Made by a program: the position numbers and the translations under genes. A stretch of DNA of 64,000 nucleotides from Bacillota bacterium. GTDB lineage: Bacteria > Bacillota > Clostridia > Tissierellales > Tissierellaceae. This document shows positions 51,356 to 61,313 of this stretch, piece by piece; within the stretch, counting starts at the first letter, position 1, and each line of letters starts with the position of its first letter. The stretch lies in contig JAEWGC010000013.1 in NCBI GenBank assembly GCA_023388495.1, positions 71,828 through 135,827 on the forward strand, written 5' to 3'. The notes under the pieces are model-generated. The model was not told the origin of the DNA, searched no databases, and saw only the letters and a list, made by a program, of their open reading frames with translations.

Positions 51356-52876
51356 GTGCAGGAATCGATACATAAAGTAAGTCTACAACTAACGGAATAT
51401 TGGAAAGAGATGGATAAGAAGAAGAAAATCAGACTAATCCTTATTAGTTTTTTTGTTGTTTTTGCTGTAACTGCACTTATCCTTACATTAACACGTACCA
51501 AATATGATGTTCTATACGGTAATTTAAGCTTAAAAGATATGGGCCAGATTACTACTAAGTTAGATGAAATGGGAGTCAATTGGAAGACTGGAGAGGATCA
51601 AAAGAGTATTTTAGTACCAGCAGAAAATAAAAACCGTATCAAAATAGAATTAGCCACCTATGGTTTACCAAAAGAAGGATATACATATATGGATGCTTTT
51701 AATGATAGTAGCTGGACAATGACGGATTATGATAAGAAACAAAGAATGAAGTTAGCCTTGCAAAGCGAATTAGCTTCTACAATATCTGAAATTGATGGAG
51801 TACAAAGTGCCCAAGTATTTCTAGATGAAAAGGAAACCACTAATTTTGTGCTAAATAATGATCCTGACAACAAGACTACAGCTTCTGTATTTATCATTAA
51901 AAGTGATAGTAGACCGTTGACTGGAGAAAAAGTAAAAGCAATAAAGCATTTGGTTGCAAGTTCTATAAATATGCAGCCTGATAATGTTAATGTAATTGAT
52001 GATGAAGGAAGACTTTTAGGTGAGGAAAATCAAAATGATATACTTCCTGTAGACCAATTTACTATGAAACATAGTTTAGAAACTAGAATAAACGATAGTA
52101 TAAAGAGATTTTTAGAAAATATAGTTGGTACTGGTAATGTAGATGTAATGTCCAGTGTTAAAATTAATATGGATATAGAAAATACTACAATTGTGGAGTT
52201 TTCTCCGCCAATTGAAGGAAATGAAGAAGGTCTTATTCGTTCTCTTGAAGAAGTAGAAGAACATATGGTAGGTGGTGCTGTAGGTGGTGTGCCAGGAACG
52301 GATACAAATGTAGAAGATTATTCTATGATTGATGATGGTTCAAGTAGATATGATAAAGTAAGTAGGATAATAAATAATGAGTTAAATGAAATAAATAGGG
52401 AAATTAGGAAGACACCAGGTCAGGTAGAAAGCATTACAGTAGCCGTATTGGTAAATAAGGATGCTTTAATAGATGGTGAAATGACTCCAGAAAGAGAAAA
52501 GGAATTTTCAGATTTAATATTTGCAGCAACTGGTTTAGATACTAAGCAAGTCCAGGTAAAAGCAGCAAGCTTTAATAAGCAGGTGGTAGATAGTGGTATT
52601 CTGCCAACAAAAACCATGAATTGGTTATATATCAGTGGAATTTTATTAATATTGTTATTAGTTGTAATTATATTTATTTATACAAGATTTAAGGCTAAGA
52701 GAGATGCTGCTAATGAATTAGAAAGAATATTAGAAGAAAAATCTTCTATAGAACTGGAAGTAGCAGATCTTGATTTTGATGCAGAAGAATCAAAGATGAA
52801 GGCTCAGATTGATAATTTTATTGAGAAGAAGCCGGACTCAGTTGCTCAATTGCTTAGAAATTGGTTAAACGAATAG
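51356..52876 (+). CDS. fliF: Flagellar MS-ring protein FliF
   Basis: FliF makes the membrane ring on which rotor and export gate assemble. It has 506 residues with two membrane helices (about 25-43 and 424-447). Ring-building motifs in between include YGNLSLKDMGQITTKLDEM and LALQSELASTISEIDGVQSAQV. The C-terminal FliG-binding tail contains KKPDSVAQLLRNWL. The GTG start has GAAGAGGTG upstream. Confidence 0.96.
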   Translation: MQESIHKVSLQLTEYWKEMDKKKKIRLILISFFVVFAVTALILTLTRTKYDVLYGNLSLKDMGQITTKLDEMGVNWKTGEDQKSILVPAENKNRIKIELATYGLPKEGYTYMDAFNDSSWTMTDYDKKQRMKLALQSELASTISEIDGVQSAQVFLDEKETTNFVLNNDPDNKTTASVFIIKSDSRPLTGEKVKAIKHLVASSINMQPDNVNVIDDEGRLLGEENQNDILPVDQFTMKHSLETRINDSIKRFLENIVGTGNVDVMSSVKINMDIENTTIVEFSPPIEGNEEGLIRSLEEVEEHMVGGAVGGVPGTDTNVEDYSMIDDGSSRYDKVSRIINNELNEINREIRKTPGQVESITVAVLVNKDALIDGEMTPEREKEFSDLIFAATGLDTKQVQVKAASFNKQVVDSGILPTKTMNWLYISGILLILLLVVIIFIYTRFKAKRDAANELERILEEKSSIELEVADLDFDAEESKMKAQIDNFIEKKPDSVAQLLRNWLNE

Positions 52877-52888
52877 GAGCGAGTTAAT

Positions 52889-53893
52889 ATGTCTAGAAGA
52901 CAATTTAGTGGAAAAGAGAAGGTGGCAATACTGCTTATTGCATTAGGTCCTCAGAAATCTGCTGAGATATTTAAACATTTAAATGAAGAAGAAATAGAAG
53001 AATTAACTTTACAAATTGCAAATATGAGGATGGTTTCTCCCCAAGAAAAACAAGCAGTTATTGAGGAGTTTTATCAAATATGTCTAGCTCAAGAGTATAT
53101 ATCTGAAGGCGGGATTAATTATGCCAAGGAAGTACTAGAGAGGGCTCTGGGTTCAGATAAAGCTATAGATATAATTAATAAATTGACATCTTCATTACAT
53201 GTGAGGCCTTTTGAATTTATAAGAAAAGCTGACCCCAATCAACTCTTAAACTATATACAAAATGAGCATCCACAAACAATTGCATTAGTATTATCATACT
53301 TAAGTTCTTCACAGGCAGCACAGATTCTTTCTTCATTACCACAAGAAAAGCAATCAGATGTTATGAGAAGAATAGCAATAATGGATAGAACATCACCAGA
53401 AGTTGTAAGAGAAATAGAAGCTATCTTAGAGAGTAAATTCTCAAATATTCTAGCACAAGATTATACAACTACTGGAGGTATTCAAGCTGTAGTAGATATC
53501 TTAAACTCTGTAGATAGAGGAACAGAAAAGCACATAATGGAAGATTTAGATATTAGGGATGCAGAATTAAGTGAAGAGATTAGAAGAAGAATGTTTGTAT
53601 TTGAAGATATTATAAGCCTTGATAATAGAAGTATTCAAAGAATTATTAGAGAAATTGACAATTCAGGCTGGGCAATTGCTCTTAAGGGTGCAAGCGAAGA
53701 AGTTAAGGATCTTATATTTGCTAATATGTCAAAAAGGTTAGTTGAGATGATAAAAGAGGATATAGAATTTATGGGACCTGTTCGTATTAGGGATATAGAA
53801 GATGCACAACAAAACATAGTTAATGTCATTAGAAAATTAGAAGATGATGGAGAAATAATCACTCCTAGAGGAGGAGATGAGATAATTGTCTAA
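52889..53893 (+). CDS. fliG: Flagellar motor switch protein FliG
   Basis: FliG is the rotor torque component that contacts MotA. It has 334 residues with EKVAILLIALGPQKSAEIFKHL, the middle EHPQTIALVLSYL and the C-terminal torque helix LKGASEEVKDLIFANMSKR with charged residues. fliH starts inside its last codons. Confidence 0.96.
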   Translation: MSRRQFSGKEKVAILLIALGPQKSAEIFKHLNEEEIEELTLQIANMRMVSPQEKQAVIEEFYQICLAQEYISEGGINYAKEVLERALGSDKAIDIINKLTSSLHVRPFEFIRKADPNQLLNYIQNEHPQTIALVLSYLSSSQAAQILSSLPQEKQSDVMRRIAIMDRTSPEVVREIEAILESKFSNILAQDYTTTGGIQAVVDILNSVDRGTEKHIMEDLDIRDAELSEEIRRRMFVFEDIISLDNRSIQRIIREIDNSGWAIALKGASEEVKDLIFANMSKRLVEMIKEDIEFMGPVRIRDIEDAQQNIVNVIRKLEDDGEIITPRGGDEIIV

Positions 53894-54665
53894 TGTTATT
53901 AAATCCTTTAGGGTAGTAGAGACTGAATCCATACCTTCAACAAGGGATTCTAGTAAAGTAAATATAAATATAGACAATAAAATTATTGACTCCCTTATTG
54001 AAGAAGCAAAAGATGAGGCAAAAAAAGAATATGAAAAAATAATTAATGATGCTAAAGAAGAGTCCTTAAAAATAATAGAAGATGCTGAAAATCAAAAAGA
54101 ATCAATGATAGAGGTGGCCTATACTAGATCAAAGGAAATTTTAGATGAGGCAAAAGAAACAGGGTATAATAATGGTTATGAAATAGGTTATAGTGAAGGA
54201 TATGAAACAGGCTATACTGAAGGGAAAGTTGAATCTAACTCTTTAATAGAGGAAGCCCTTAAGATTAAAAATGAATATTTATTAAAAAAGGAGAACCTAT
54301 TAAGAGAATTAGAAGAAGATATTGTAGAACTTGTTATAAATATCTATGAAAAAGTAATCAGTAGAAAAAGTGAAGAAGATAATGAAATGATAATTTCTTT
54401 AGTTTTAAATGGAATCAATAGTTTAGATTTAACAGACAAATTAACTATTATTACATCTAAAGAAGATTTTAATATATTGGAAATGTCAAAAGATGAAATA
54501 TTAGCTAAGGCAAGCATGATTTCACAACTTGATATAAAGTATGATATTTCTTTAGAAAAAGGAGATTGTATTTTAGAAACCTCTAAAGGAAATATAGATG
54601 TAAGTTTAAAAAATCAATTAGATGAAGTAAAGGAACTACTAACAACAATATTAAATAATGAGTGA
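53886..54665 (+). CDS. fliH: Flagellar assembly protein FliH
   Basis: FliH regulates the export ATPase FliI and tethers it to the rotor. It has 259 residues. A Lys/Glu coiled coil occupies about residues 35-150 and includes GYNNGYEIGYSEGYETGYTEG, a run of G-Y-x-x-G-type repeats of the helix-packing type seen in FliH. The C-terminal globular half binds the ATPase. TTG 53886 overlaps the fliG stop by eight bases. Confidence 0.9.
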   Translation: MSNVIKSFRVVETESIPSTRDSSKVNINIDNKIIDSLIEEAKDEAKKEYEKIINDAKEESLKIIEDAENQKESMIEVAYTRSKEILDEAKETGYNNGYEIGYSEGYETGYTEGKVESNSLIEEALKIKNEYLLKKENLLRELEEDIVELVINIYEKVISRKSEEDNEMIISLVLNGINSLDLTDKLTIITSKEDFNILEMSKDEILAKASMISQLDIKYDISLEKGDCILETSKGNIDVSLKNQLDEVKELLTTILNNE

Positions 54666-55995
54666 TGATATGGAAAATAGTATTAACATAAGGAAATATA
54701 TAGATGCTGTAAAAGAAAAGAGATTTATGAAATATACTGGTAAAATAACAAAGGTCACTGGACTTACTATTGAGTCCAATGGGCCTATGGCTACTATTGG
54801 CGAATTATGTTATATATATCCATATGGAGGAAATAAGCCAATTCTATCTGAAGTTGTAGGATTTAAGGAAGATAAGATACTTCTTATGCCCTTAGGTGAA
54901 ATGGAAGGTATTGCTAGTGGTAGCATAGTTGTTGGAAGTGGTAAAACACTTATGGTAAATGTAGGGAAAGAATTAATTGGAAGAGTACTTGATGGATTAG
55001 GAAATCCTATGGACGGTTTGGGTCCTATTAAATCTAATAAATATTATCCGGTTTCTAATGCTCCACCAAGTCCACTAGACAGAATGGTTATAAAAGAGCC
55101 TTTATCTGTAGGAGTTAGGGCGATTGATGGGCTATTAACCTGTGGCAAAGGACAGAGAGTTGGTATATTTGCAGGTTCAGGAGTAGGAAAGAGTACTTTA
55201 ATGGGAATGATTTCAAGAAATAGTACTGCTGATGTAAATGTTATAGGTTTGATAGGAGAACGTGGGAGAGAAGTTAATGAATTTATTCAAAATGACTTAA
55301 CAGATGAAGGACTAAAGAAATCAGTTGTGGTTGTTGTAACTTCAGATCAACCAGCTCTAATAAGAGTAAAGGGTGCAATGGTTACCACAGCCATAGCAGA
55401 ATACTTCAGAGATAAAGGTTTAAATGTAATGTTGTTAATGGATTCTCTAACAAGATTTGCCATGGCTCAACGTGAAATTGGACTAGCAATCGGAGAGCCG
55501 CCAGTAACTAGAGGATATACTCCTTCTGTTTTTGCAACAATGCCAAGACTATTAGAAAGAACAGGAGCATCAGATAAGGGTACTATTACAGGACTTTATA
55601 CGGTGCTAGTAGATGGAGATGATTTAACAGAACCTGTAACAGATACTGCAAGAGGTATTTTAGATGGACATATTGTTTTATCCAGGAAGTTAGCAAATTC
55701 TGCTCATTATCCTGCAATAGATGTACTTGCTAGTATTAGTAGGGTAATGCCAAATATATCAAGTAGGGAACATATTAAGCTTGCTAATTCTATAAAAGAT
55801 ATTATGGCTGTGTACAATGAAGCAGAAGATTTAATAAATATTGGAGCTTATAAGAGAGGCTCAAATAAAAAAATAGACATAGCAATAGATATAATGGAAG
55901 ATATAGAAAGCTTCTTGAGACAAGAAACCTATAAAACTTCAACTTTTGAAGAAACATTAGAAATAATGAAAAACATTACGAGTAGGATAAATTAG
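54658..55995 (+). CDS. fliI: Flagellum-specific ATPase FliI
   Basis: FliI energises flagellar export. It has 445 residues and F1-beta-like motifs: P-loop FAGSGVGKSTLMGMISR, ALIGERGREV-type GLIGERGREVNEFI, and Walker B LLMDSLTRFAMAQREIG. ATG 54658 overlaps the end of fliH. ATG 54670 is an alternative, with only a weak GAGTGATG site before it; the difference is four residues. Confidence 0.96.
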   Translation: MSDDMENSINIRKYIDAVKEKRFMKYTGKITKVTGLTIESNGPMATIGELCYIYPYGGNKPILSEVVGFKEDKILLMPLGEMEGIASGSIVVGSGKTLMVNVGKELIGRVLDGLGNPMDGLGPIKSNKYYPVSNAPPSPLDRMVIKEPLSVGVRAIDGLLTCGKGQRVGIFAGSGVGKSTLMGMISRNSTADVNVIGLIGERGREVNEFIQNDLTDEGLKKSVVVVVTSDQPALIRVKGAMVTTAIAEYFRDKGLNVMLLMDSLTRFAMAQREIGLAIGEPPVTRGYTPSVFATMPRLLERTGASDKGTITGLYTVLVDGDDLTEPVTDTARGILDGHIVLSRKLANSAHYPAIDVLASISRVMPNISSREHIKLANSIKDIMAVYNEAEDLINIGAYKRGSNKKIDIAIDIMEDIESFLRQETYKTSTFEETLEIMKNITSRIN

Positions 55996-56017
55996 ATTAT
56001 AATGGAGGTAAATTTAG

Positions 56018-56458
56018 TTGATGGGCTATAGTTTTAGATTAGAAAAGGTTCTGAATTACAAGGAAAATATAGAGAACATAAAAAAAGGAGAATATGGAGA
56101 TATAAATAGAAGACTTAACAATGAAGAAAAAAAGCTACTAAATTATAATATCCATAAAGAAGATTTGTTGACTAAAAAGTATGAGTCTATCAAAAATACA
56201 AATGTTGCTAATTTAAAATTATATAATAATTATTTACAAGAAATATCCTCAAATATAGAAAAACAAGAGATGGTAATCTCTAATATTAAAGAAGAGCTGG
56301 AAAAGACAAAGGAAGAACTATTAGTAGCAATGAGAGAGAAGAAGGTATTTGAGAAGTTAAAAGAAAATGACTACAATGAATTTCTTAAGGAAGTTAAAAA
56401 AGATGAAGAAAAGCTAGTAGACGGAATAGTTACATTTAATAGCACTACCCAAAAATAG
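56018..56458 (+). CDS. fliJ: Flagellar export chaperone FliJ
   Basis: FliJ is the central stalk-like coiled coil of the FliI ATPase ring. The 146-residue product is almost entirely helical, starting GYSFRLEKVLNYKENIEN and continuing with heptads. GGAGGT (56004-56009) is eight bases from TTG 56018 and 11 from ATG 56021. Either may be used, changing one residue. It is identified mostly by position and helical character. Confidence 0.88.
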   Translation: MMGYSFRLEKVLNYKENIENIKKGEYGDINRRLNNEEKKLLNYNIHKEDLLTKKYESIKNTNVANLKLYNNYLQEISSNIEKQEMVISNIKEELEKTKEELLVAMREKKVFEKLKENDYNEFLKEVKKDEEKLVDGIVTFNSTTQK

Positions 56459-56469
56459 GGGGCAAATTC

Positions 56470-57708
56470 ATGGAAACAGCACATGTACAAAATAATAAAA
56501 AGAGAAAAACATCTAAGATATTAATTATAGTATTTGTAAGTTTAATAGCTATTCCAATAGCTATTATTAGTCTTGTTTATAATAGCAATAAGAACTTTAA
56601 AAACAGTGTAAATAAGTTATTATGGAATATGCCAGGTAGCATAGGTGAATATTTTAGAAATTATCCAACAGAGATAGAAAAAAATCAAAAGATTAATTAT
56701 TTATCTAACTATTATATAAATCTAGATTCAAATATTGCTGCCGACAAGATGTATATTATAAAAAAGGATGATGAAAAGCTTTACACTGAAATAGTTAGAG
56801 ATATGAACGCTATTTCGGTTCCTAAGACTGAAGAAATTGTAATTAAAGTAAGAAATATGGAACTAAGAAAAGACTTATTATTTTCAATATATGACGATGC
56901 TCAGAAGGAAGAAAAAGAGAGTTTCTTATCAGAAGTCACTAGATTTGAAAAACAAGATATTTTGACATCTTTATTAGAAATAGAAAAGAGATTTTCAGAT
57001 AGAGAGTTTTTAAAGATTATTAACGAAGTGAAGGTTGATAAATTAGGTGAAGTTCTTTATTATGTAGATGCTGATATACGAAACTATATATTAGACACTT
57101 TTAAACCAAATAAGAAAATGTTTATAGAAGGTACTATCTATGAAAAAACTAATGAAGTAAAAACCTTAATAGATATAGCAAAGGTATATGAAACAAAACC
57201 AATAGATGCTTCAGTAACTGCGATAGGGAATACTAACAATTATTCCTTAAATAAGCTAGGAATTATTTATAAGAATTTATCTGTATTAAAGTCAGCAGAG
57301 TTATTATCTAATATAAAAGACGAGAAATTTATTGAAGAATTATTTGCAGCAATAATGCGTGAAGAAGAGTTGACAAAATCAGATACTAGCATTACTGGTG
57401 ATATAAGCAGAGCTATGGAATTTTTAAATGAATATGGAAACAAGGTAAAAGATTTAGTTGCTATTTATGAGAAGATGTCACCTGATAAAGTAGCTAAGAT
57501 TGTAGAGCAAATGATAAAAAATACTAGCACTATAACCTCTATTGAATTGAACTCTGAAGAGATCTATGAGTTGTCTGATAGCATAATTATAATCGATGTA
57601 TTATCAAAAATGAAAAATCAAACCTTATCAAAGGTTTTAGATTTTATGGAGCCAGATAAGGCTTCCCAAGTTACTAGACTTTTAGCAAAGCCAAAGAATA
57701 ATAATTAA
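56470..57708 (+). CDS. YlxF/MotE-like flagellar membrane protein, enlarged
   Basis: It occupies the ylxF position, between fliJ and fliK. A basic N terminus leads to one membrane helix (about residues 18-38). The rest is probably extracytoplasmic. The C-terminal 80 residues show the MgtE-N/MotE-type repeat: LVAIYEKMSPDKVAKIVEQM and LSKVLDFMEPDKASQVTRLL. At 412 residues it is about twice the YlxF size I would expect. An extra helical region (residues 60-250) looks like a degenerate copy of the same repeat. Role inferred: stator or export support. Confidence 0.8.
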   Translation: METAHVQNNKKRKTSKILIIVFVSLIAIPIAIISLVYNSNKNFKNSVNKLLWNMPGSIGEYFRNYPTEIEKNQKINYLSNYYINLDSNIAADKMYIIKKDDEKLYTEIVRDMNAISVPKTEEIVIKVRNMELRKDLLFSIYDDAQKEEKESFLSEVTRFEKQDILTSLLEIEKRFSDREFLKIINEVKVDKLGEVLYYVDADIRNYILDTFKPNKKMFIEGTIYEKTNEVKTLIDIAKVYETKPIDASVTAIGNTNNYSLNKLGIIYKNLSVLKSAELLSNIKDEKFIEELFAAIMREEELTKSDTSITGDISRAMEFLNEYGNKVKDLVAIYEKMSPDKVAKIVEQMIKNTSTITSIELNSEEIYELSDSIIIIDVLSKMKNQTLSKVLDFMEPDKASQVTRLLAKPKNNN

Positions 57709-57721
57709 AGGAGGTGAATAA

Positions 57722-59023
57722 ATGGAAACTACAATTATAGATTTTAGAAATTCTTTAAATCAAAATACTAAAAGAAATAGCAAAAACGATTTCACCAAAG
57801 GTAAAGATTTTTCTTCAACACTAGACTCTCTAAATAAAAAAAATGATAGTAATAATTCTCTTCAAAAAAACATAAAACCAAATGAAGATAAAAAAGAGAC
57901 TATATCTAAAAATGATGTAGCCTTCAATGAAAGCGAAGAAGTAGATGCTGAGTCTACAAATGAAGAAGATGAAAAAGATTATTCCTTAATATATAGGAAT
58001 ATGATGTATTTCTTTAACAATAAAATTGAAGTGAAAGATGAACCCAAAAGCAATAAAGAAATAAAATTGCCTATACTCTTGGAACCAAGCTTAGAAAATG
58101 TACCAAGCTATGAAACCAGTGACATATCTGTAGAAGATACGACTGTTGATTTAATAATAAAAGAAGAAATAAATAATATTGACACTACTAAATTTGATTT
58201 AAATAATATAATAGGAAAAATAGATGATAATATTAAGGAAGTTAAATCAAATAATACAGATAATACAGGTTTAAAATCAGACTCTAAAATTCCAGAATAC
58301 GAGGTTAATAAGAACAATTCTGAAGAAATATTAGAAACTAAAGAAATTAAAGAAAATAGTCTATCTTATATTGAAGAGTCAGATGAAAAAATGGAGTTTA
58401 ACCTAAAGCAAAACAATAATTCTAATTCATCATCATTTGAAGAAAAATTAGATACTACTGAACTAGTGAAAACAGATAAAAACATTGGAGGCAAGGAAGA
58501 ACCCTTTATTTCTATGAGTAAAGATAGTATTAACTTTATAAAAGACAATGCTATTGAGTTAGACAAGCCAGATACAATAAATCGCAAAGAAATAATAGAA
58601 CAAATAGTTGAAAAGGTAAAGGTAGATTTATCTAATACTAGAAATGAAATAAAAGTTAGGTTAAAGCCAGAAGTGTTAGGTGAAATGACTATGAATATAG
58701 AAGTTGTTAAGGGTGCAGTCACAGCTAAGATTATGGTTGATAATCAAAGGACTAAAGAAATTATCGAAGGAAACATACTTCAACTTAAGGAAGGGATAAA
58801 GGACACAGGATTAGAGATTAAAACAGTTGAAGTTTTTGTAGGAAACAACAGTGATTTTGACAAGCATAGCTCTGGACAATTTAACCTAAGACAAAATAAT
58901 AAGAAAACAAAATTTAAGTCTCAAGATAATAAGGCAGCAATAGGTTATGATGAACAATCTATTGAAGGTATAGGAAGCACTAATGAAGTATATTCCCATA
59001 ATAGCCTAAACTTACTTGCTTAG
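57722..59023 (+). CDS. fliK: Flagellar hook-length control protein FliK
   Basis: FliK acts as a ruler for hook length and switches export specificity through FlhB. The N-terminal 280 residues are Asn/Lys/Glu-rich and low in complexity, as usual for the ruler. The C-terminal domain (about 295-390) has IKVRLKPEVLGEMTMNIEVVKG and VEVFVGNNSDF. It has 433 residues. AAAGGAGGTG precedes the ATG. It is followed by the hook genes flgD and flgE. Confidence 0.93.
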   Translation: METTIIDFRNSLNQNTKRNSKNDFTKGKDFSSTLDSLNKKNDSNNSLQKNIKPNEDKKETISKNDVAFNESEEVDAESTNEEDEKDYSLIYRNMMYFFNNKIEVKDEPKSNKEIKLPILLEPSLENVPSYETSDISVEDTTVDLIIKEEINNIDTTKFDLNNIIGKIDDNIKEVKSNNTDNTGLKSDSKIPEYEVNKNNSEEILETKEIKENSLSYIEESDEKMEFNLKQNNNSNSSSFEEKLDTTELVKTDKNIGGKEEPFISMSKDSINFIKDNAIELDKPDTINRKEIIEQIVEKVKVDLSNTRNEIKVRLKPEVLGEMTMNIEVVKGAVTAKIMVDNQRTKEIIEGNILQLKEGIKDTGLEIKTVEVFVGNNSDFDKHSSGQFNLRQNNKKTKFKSQDNKAAIGYDEQSIEGIGSTNEVYSHNSLNLLA

Positions 59024-59037
59024 AAAGGAGGATTACA

Positions 59038-59448
59038 ATGGAGATAAATAATAATTACAAAGAGTATATTTATAAATTTGGAGAGACCAATAATAAAACA
59101 CAAGATAATAAGTCAAAGAATGATTTAGACAAAGATGCTTTCTTAAGATTACTGACTACACAATTAGCTAATCAAGATCCTCTTAATCCAATAGAAGATA
59201 GAGAATTTATTGCTCAACTAGCACAATTTAGTTCATTGGAGCAGATGCAGAGTTTAAATAAAGCATTTAGTGATAATTCTAAAGAAATAAATGAAATGTT
59301 AAAATTTATGAATAAAAATCAAGTAGATGCAGACGTTGCGATATTAAAAGAAATTATAAATATAAGAAAAGCAATGGAGGCTTACTCAGGTAATAAGCCA
59401 GAAATAAAAGATCCGGTAGATGATGATGGAAAGAAGCCAGCACAATAG
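59038..59448 (+). CDS. flgD: Flagellar hook assembly (capping) protein FlgD
   Basis: FlgD caps the growing hook. It has 136 residues, with the conserved N-terminal DKDAFLRLLTTQLANQDPLNP and EFIAQLAQFSSLEQMQ. It lacks the Tudor/fibronectin-like C-terminal domain of enterobacterial FlgD, as in other short Firmicutes versions. AAAGGAGG precedes the ATG. Confidence 0.95.
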   Translation: MEINNNYKEYIYKFGETNNKTQDNKSKNDLDKDAFLRLLTTQLANQDPLNPIEDREFIAQLAQFSSLEQMQSLNKAFSDNSKEINEMLKFMNKNQVDADVAILKEIINIRKAMEAYSGNKPEIKDPVDDDGKKPAQ

Positions 59449-59471
59449 AAGATTAATATGGAGTTGTTCTT

Positions 59472-59852
59472 ATGAGTAAAATAGATATTAGACAACTTGA
59501 AAATCGATTAATTAATTCATCAAAGTCAATTGAAAAAAAACAATTTAACTCAAATAAAGGCTTTGGGCAAATATTAGAAAAAATTCAAAACAAAGATGAA
59601 GAAATTAAGTTTTCAAAGCATGCTACTGAAAGACTAAATAGCAGAGATATAAATTTAAGTTTAGATGAAATGAATAGATTAAAGTCTGCATTTCATAAAG
59701 CTGAAAGTAAGGGAGTAAAGGACGCTTTAATTTTAATGGATGATAAGGCTTTTATAGCTAATATCAACAATAAAATAATAATTACAACGGTTAATAAGGA
59801 GCAACTAAAGGATAATATATTTACTAATATTGATGGAGCAGTAATAATATAG
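59472..59852 (+). CDS. Flagellar operon protein of the TIGR02530 type
   Basis: This 126-residue protein carries the conserved C-terminal block FSKHATERLNSRDINLSLDE, then KGVKDALILMDDKAFIANI and IDGAVII. The family is found between flgD and flgE in Firmicutes and some Thermotogae. Its function is not established. There is no signal peptide or membrane segment. The upstream site GGAGTTGT is moderate. A 76-base gap follows before flgE. Confidence 0.9.
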   Translation: MSKIDIRQLENRLINSSKSIEKKQFNSNKGFGQILEKIQNKDEEIKFSKHATERLNSRDINLSLDEMNRLKSAFHKAESKGVKDALILMDDKAFIANINNKIIITTVNKEQLKDNIFTNIDGAVII

Positions 59853-59928
59853 CTGGACCTTTTAGGAAGCTATTTAGACTAGATTGATAGATGGTCTATG
59901 ACTGCTCAGTAAAATGGAGGAATGCAAT

Positions 59929-61308
59929 ATGATGAGATCAATGTACTCAGCCGTATCAGGCTTGAGAATACATCAAGGTAAGATGGATACCATAGGTAAT
60001 AATATAGCTAACGTTAATACTGTAGGATTTAAAAAAGGACAAGTTACATTTCAAGAAATATTTAGCCAAGTTGTAAGAGGAGCTAGTGCCCCAACTGGGG
60101 GCAAGGGTGGTACAAATTCTCAACAAATAGGTATGGGTGCAGCACTAGGTTCAATTAGCACTATTCATACAAAGGGACAAGGTCAAAAAACCGACAACCC
60201 TACAGATCTAATGATAGATGGGGAAGGTTTTTTTGTAGTATCTGATGATGTAAACTTCAACAATAAATATTATACAAGAGCAGGAAATTTTACATTGGAT
60301 AGAGATGGTAACTTGGTGACAGCAGATGGATTTAAGGTATTAGGATATGCTGCAGATTCAGATGGAAATATATTAACAGATGTAACTAGTATTAGGATTA
60401 ATAAATCTGTAACGAAAGCACCTACTGCAACAGAGTTAGTTTATTTTGAAGGTAATTTAAATTCTAATGCTGAATTAATTGGTCCAGATGATCCGGGTAA
60501 AAAAGGACACCTTATAGACACCGAAATAAAAGATTCACTTGGAAATTCCTATAAAATAACCTTTGAATTAAAAAAAGTGACACAAAGTCAGACAGGTGGT
60601 AATGGTTGGGAGATATCTGTAAAGAGGATAACAGAACAAGCCACTGGAAATTATGTAGAAGAAAATTTAGATGGTGTACTTAACACTATCTCTTTAAAAT
60701 TTAATAGTGATGGAAAACTAACTACAGTTGGAGGAACTGATGGTGAAATAGCAAATGTAAAGCTGAATTTGAGCAGTATTGCTTTTACACATAATAAAGA
60801 CGATGTTGAATTAGGTACAGCAGTTACTCCTTCTGGTACATTTAAAGAAATAACATTATTTGATCCAAATGATGATAATACTTTTAAGAACTTACATCAA
60901 TATGCAAACGAAATGGATGTCAAACCTCAAGCGAAAAATGGTAATGCCTCTGGTATATTAGATGGTTTTTCAATAGACGCTAATGGTATAGTACAGGGGA
61001 TATTTACAAATGGTGAAAACAAAGCACTAGGTCAAATTATGCTTGCTAAGTTTGACAATCCTATGGGACTTCAAAAGCTAGGAAGTAACTTCTTTGGAGA
61101 TACAAGGAACTCTGGTGAAGCGCAATTCGGTAGTGCAGGTGTTAGCGGGTTTGGAGGAATAAGCCCAGGAACTCTTGAGATGTCTAATGTAGATATATCA
61201 CTTGAATTTACTGAAATGATTACAACACAAAGAGGATTCCAAGCAAATTCAAGAATTATAACAACTTCAGATGAAATGCTACAAGAGTTAGTTAATATGA
61301 AAAGATAA
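59929..61308 (+). CDS. flgE: Flagellar hook protein FlgE
   Basis: FlgE polymerises into the hook. It has 459 residues with the N-terminal SMYSAVSGLRIHQGKMDTIG and NNIANVNTVGFKKG. A variable surface domain follows (about residues 150-340). The C-terminal VDISLEFTEMITTQRGFQAN and SRIITTSDEMLQELVNMKR complete it. ATG 59929 is eight bases after TGGAGG; the ATG at 59914 is upstream of that site. A long dyad follows the gene. Confidence 0.96.
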   Translation: MMRSMYSAVSGLRIHQGKMDTIGNNIANVNTVGFKKGQVTFQEIFSQVVRGASAPTGGKGGTNSQQIGMGAALGSISTIHTKGQGQKTDNPTDLMIDGEGFFVVSDDVNFNNKYYTRAGNFTLDRDGNLVTADGFKVLGYAADSDGNILTDVTSIRINKSVTKAPTATELVYFEGNLNSNAELIGPDDPGKKGHLIDTEIKDSLGNSYKITFELKKVTQSQTGGNGWEISVKRITEQATGNYVEENLDGVLNTISLKFNSDGKLTTVGGTDGEIANVKLNLSSIAFTHNKDDVELGTAVTPSGTFKEITLFDPNDDNTFKNLHQYANEMDVKPQAKNGNASGILDGFSIDANGIVQGIFTNGENKALGQIMLAKFDNPMGLQKLGSNFFGDTRNSGEAQFGSAGVSGFGGISPGTLEMSNVDISLEFTEMITTQRGFQANSRIITTSDEMLQELVNMKR

Positions 61309-61313
61309 ATTAA

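Noticed and set aside
54160..54235. Tandem DNA repeat in fliH
   Set aside because: It encodes G-Y-x-x-G-type helical repeats typical of FliH, so it is a protein repeat rather than a mobile or CRISPR-like element.
59853..59928. Possible TAGAC/GTCTA hairpin in the gap before flgE
   Set aside because: Only five base pairs around a long loop; not distinguishable from chance in this composition.
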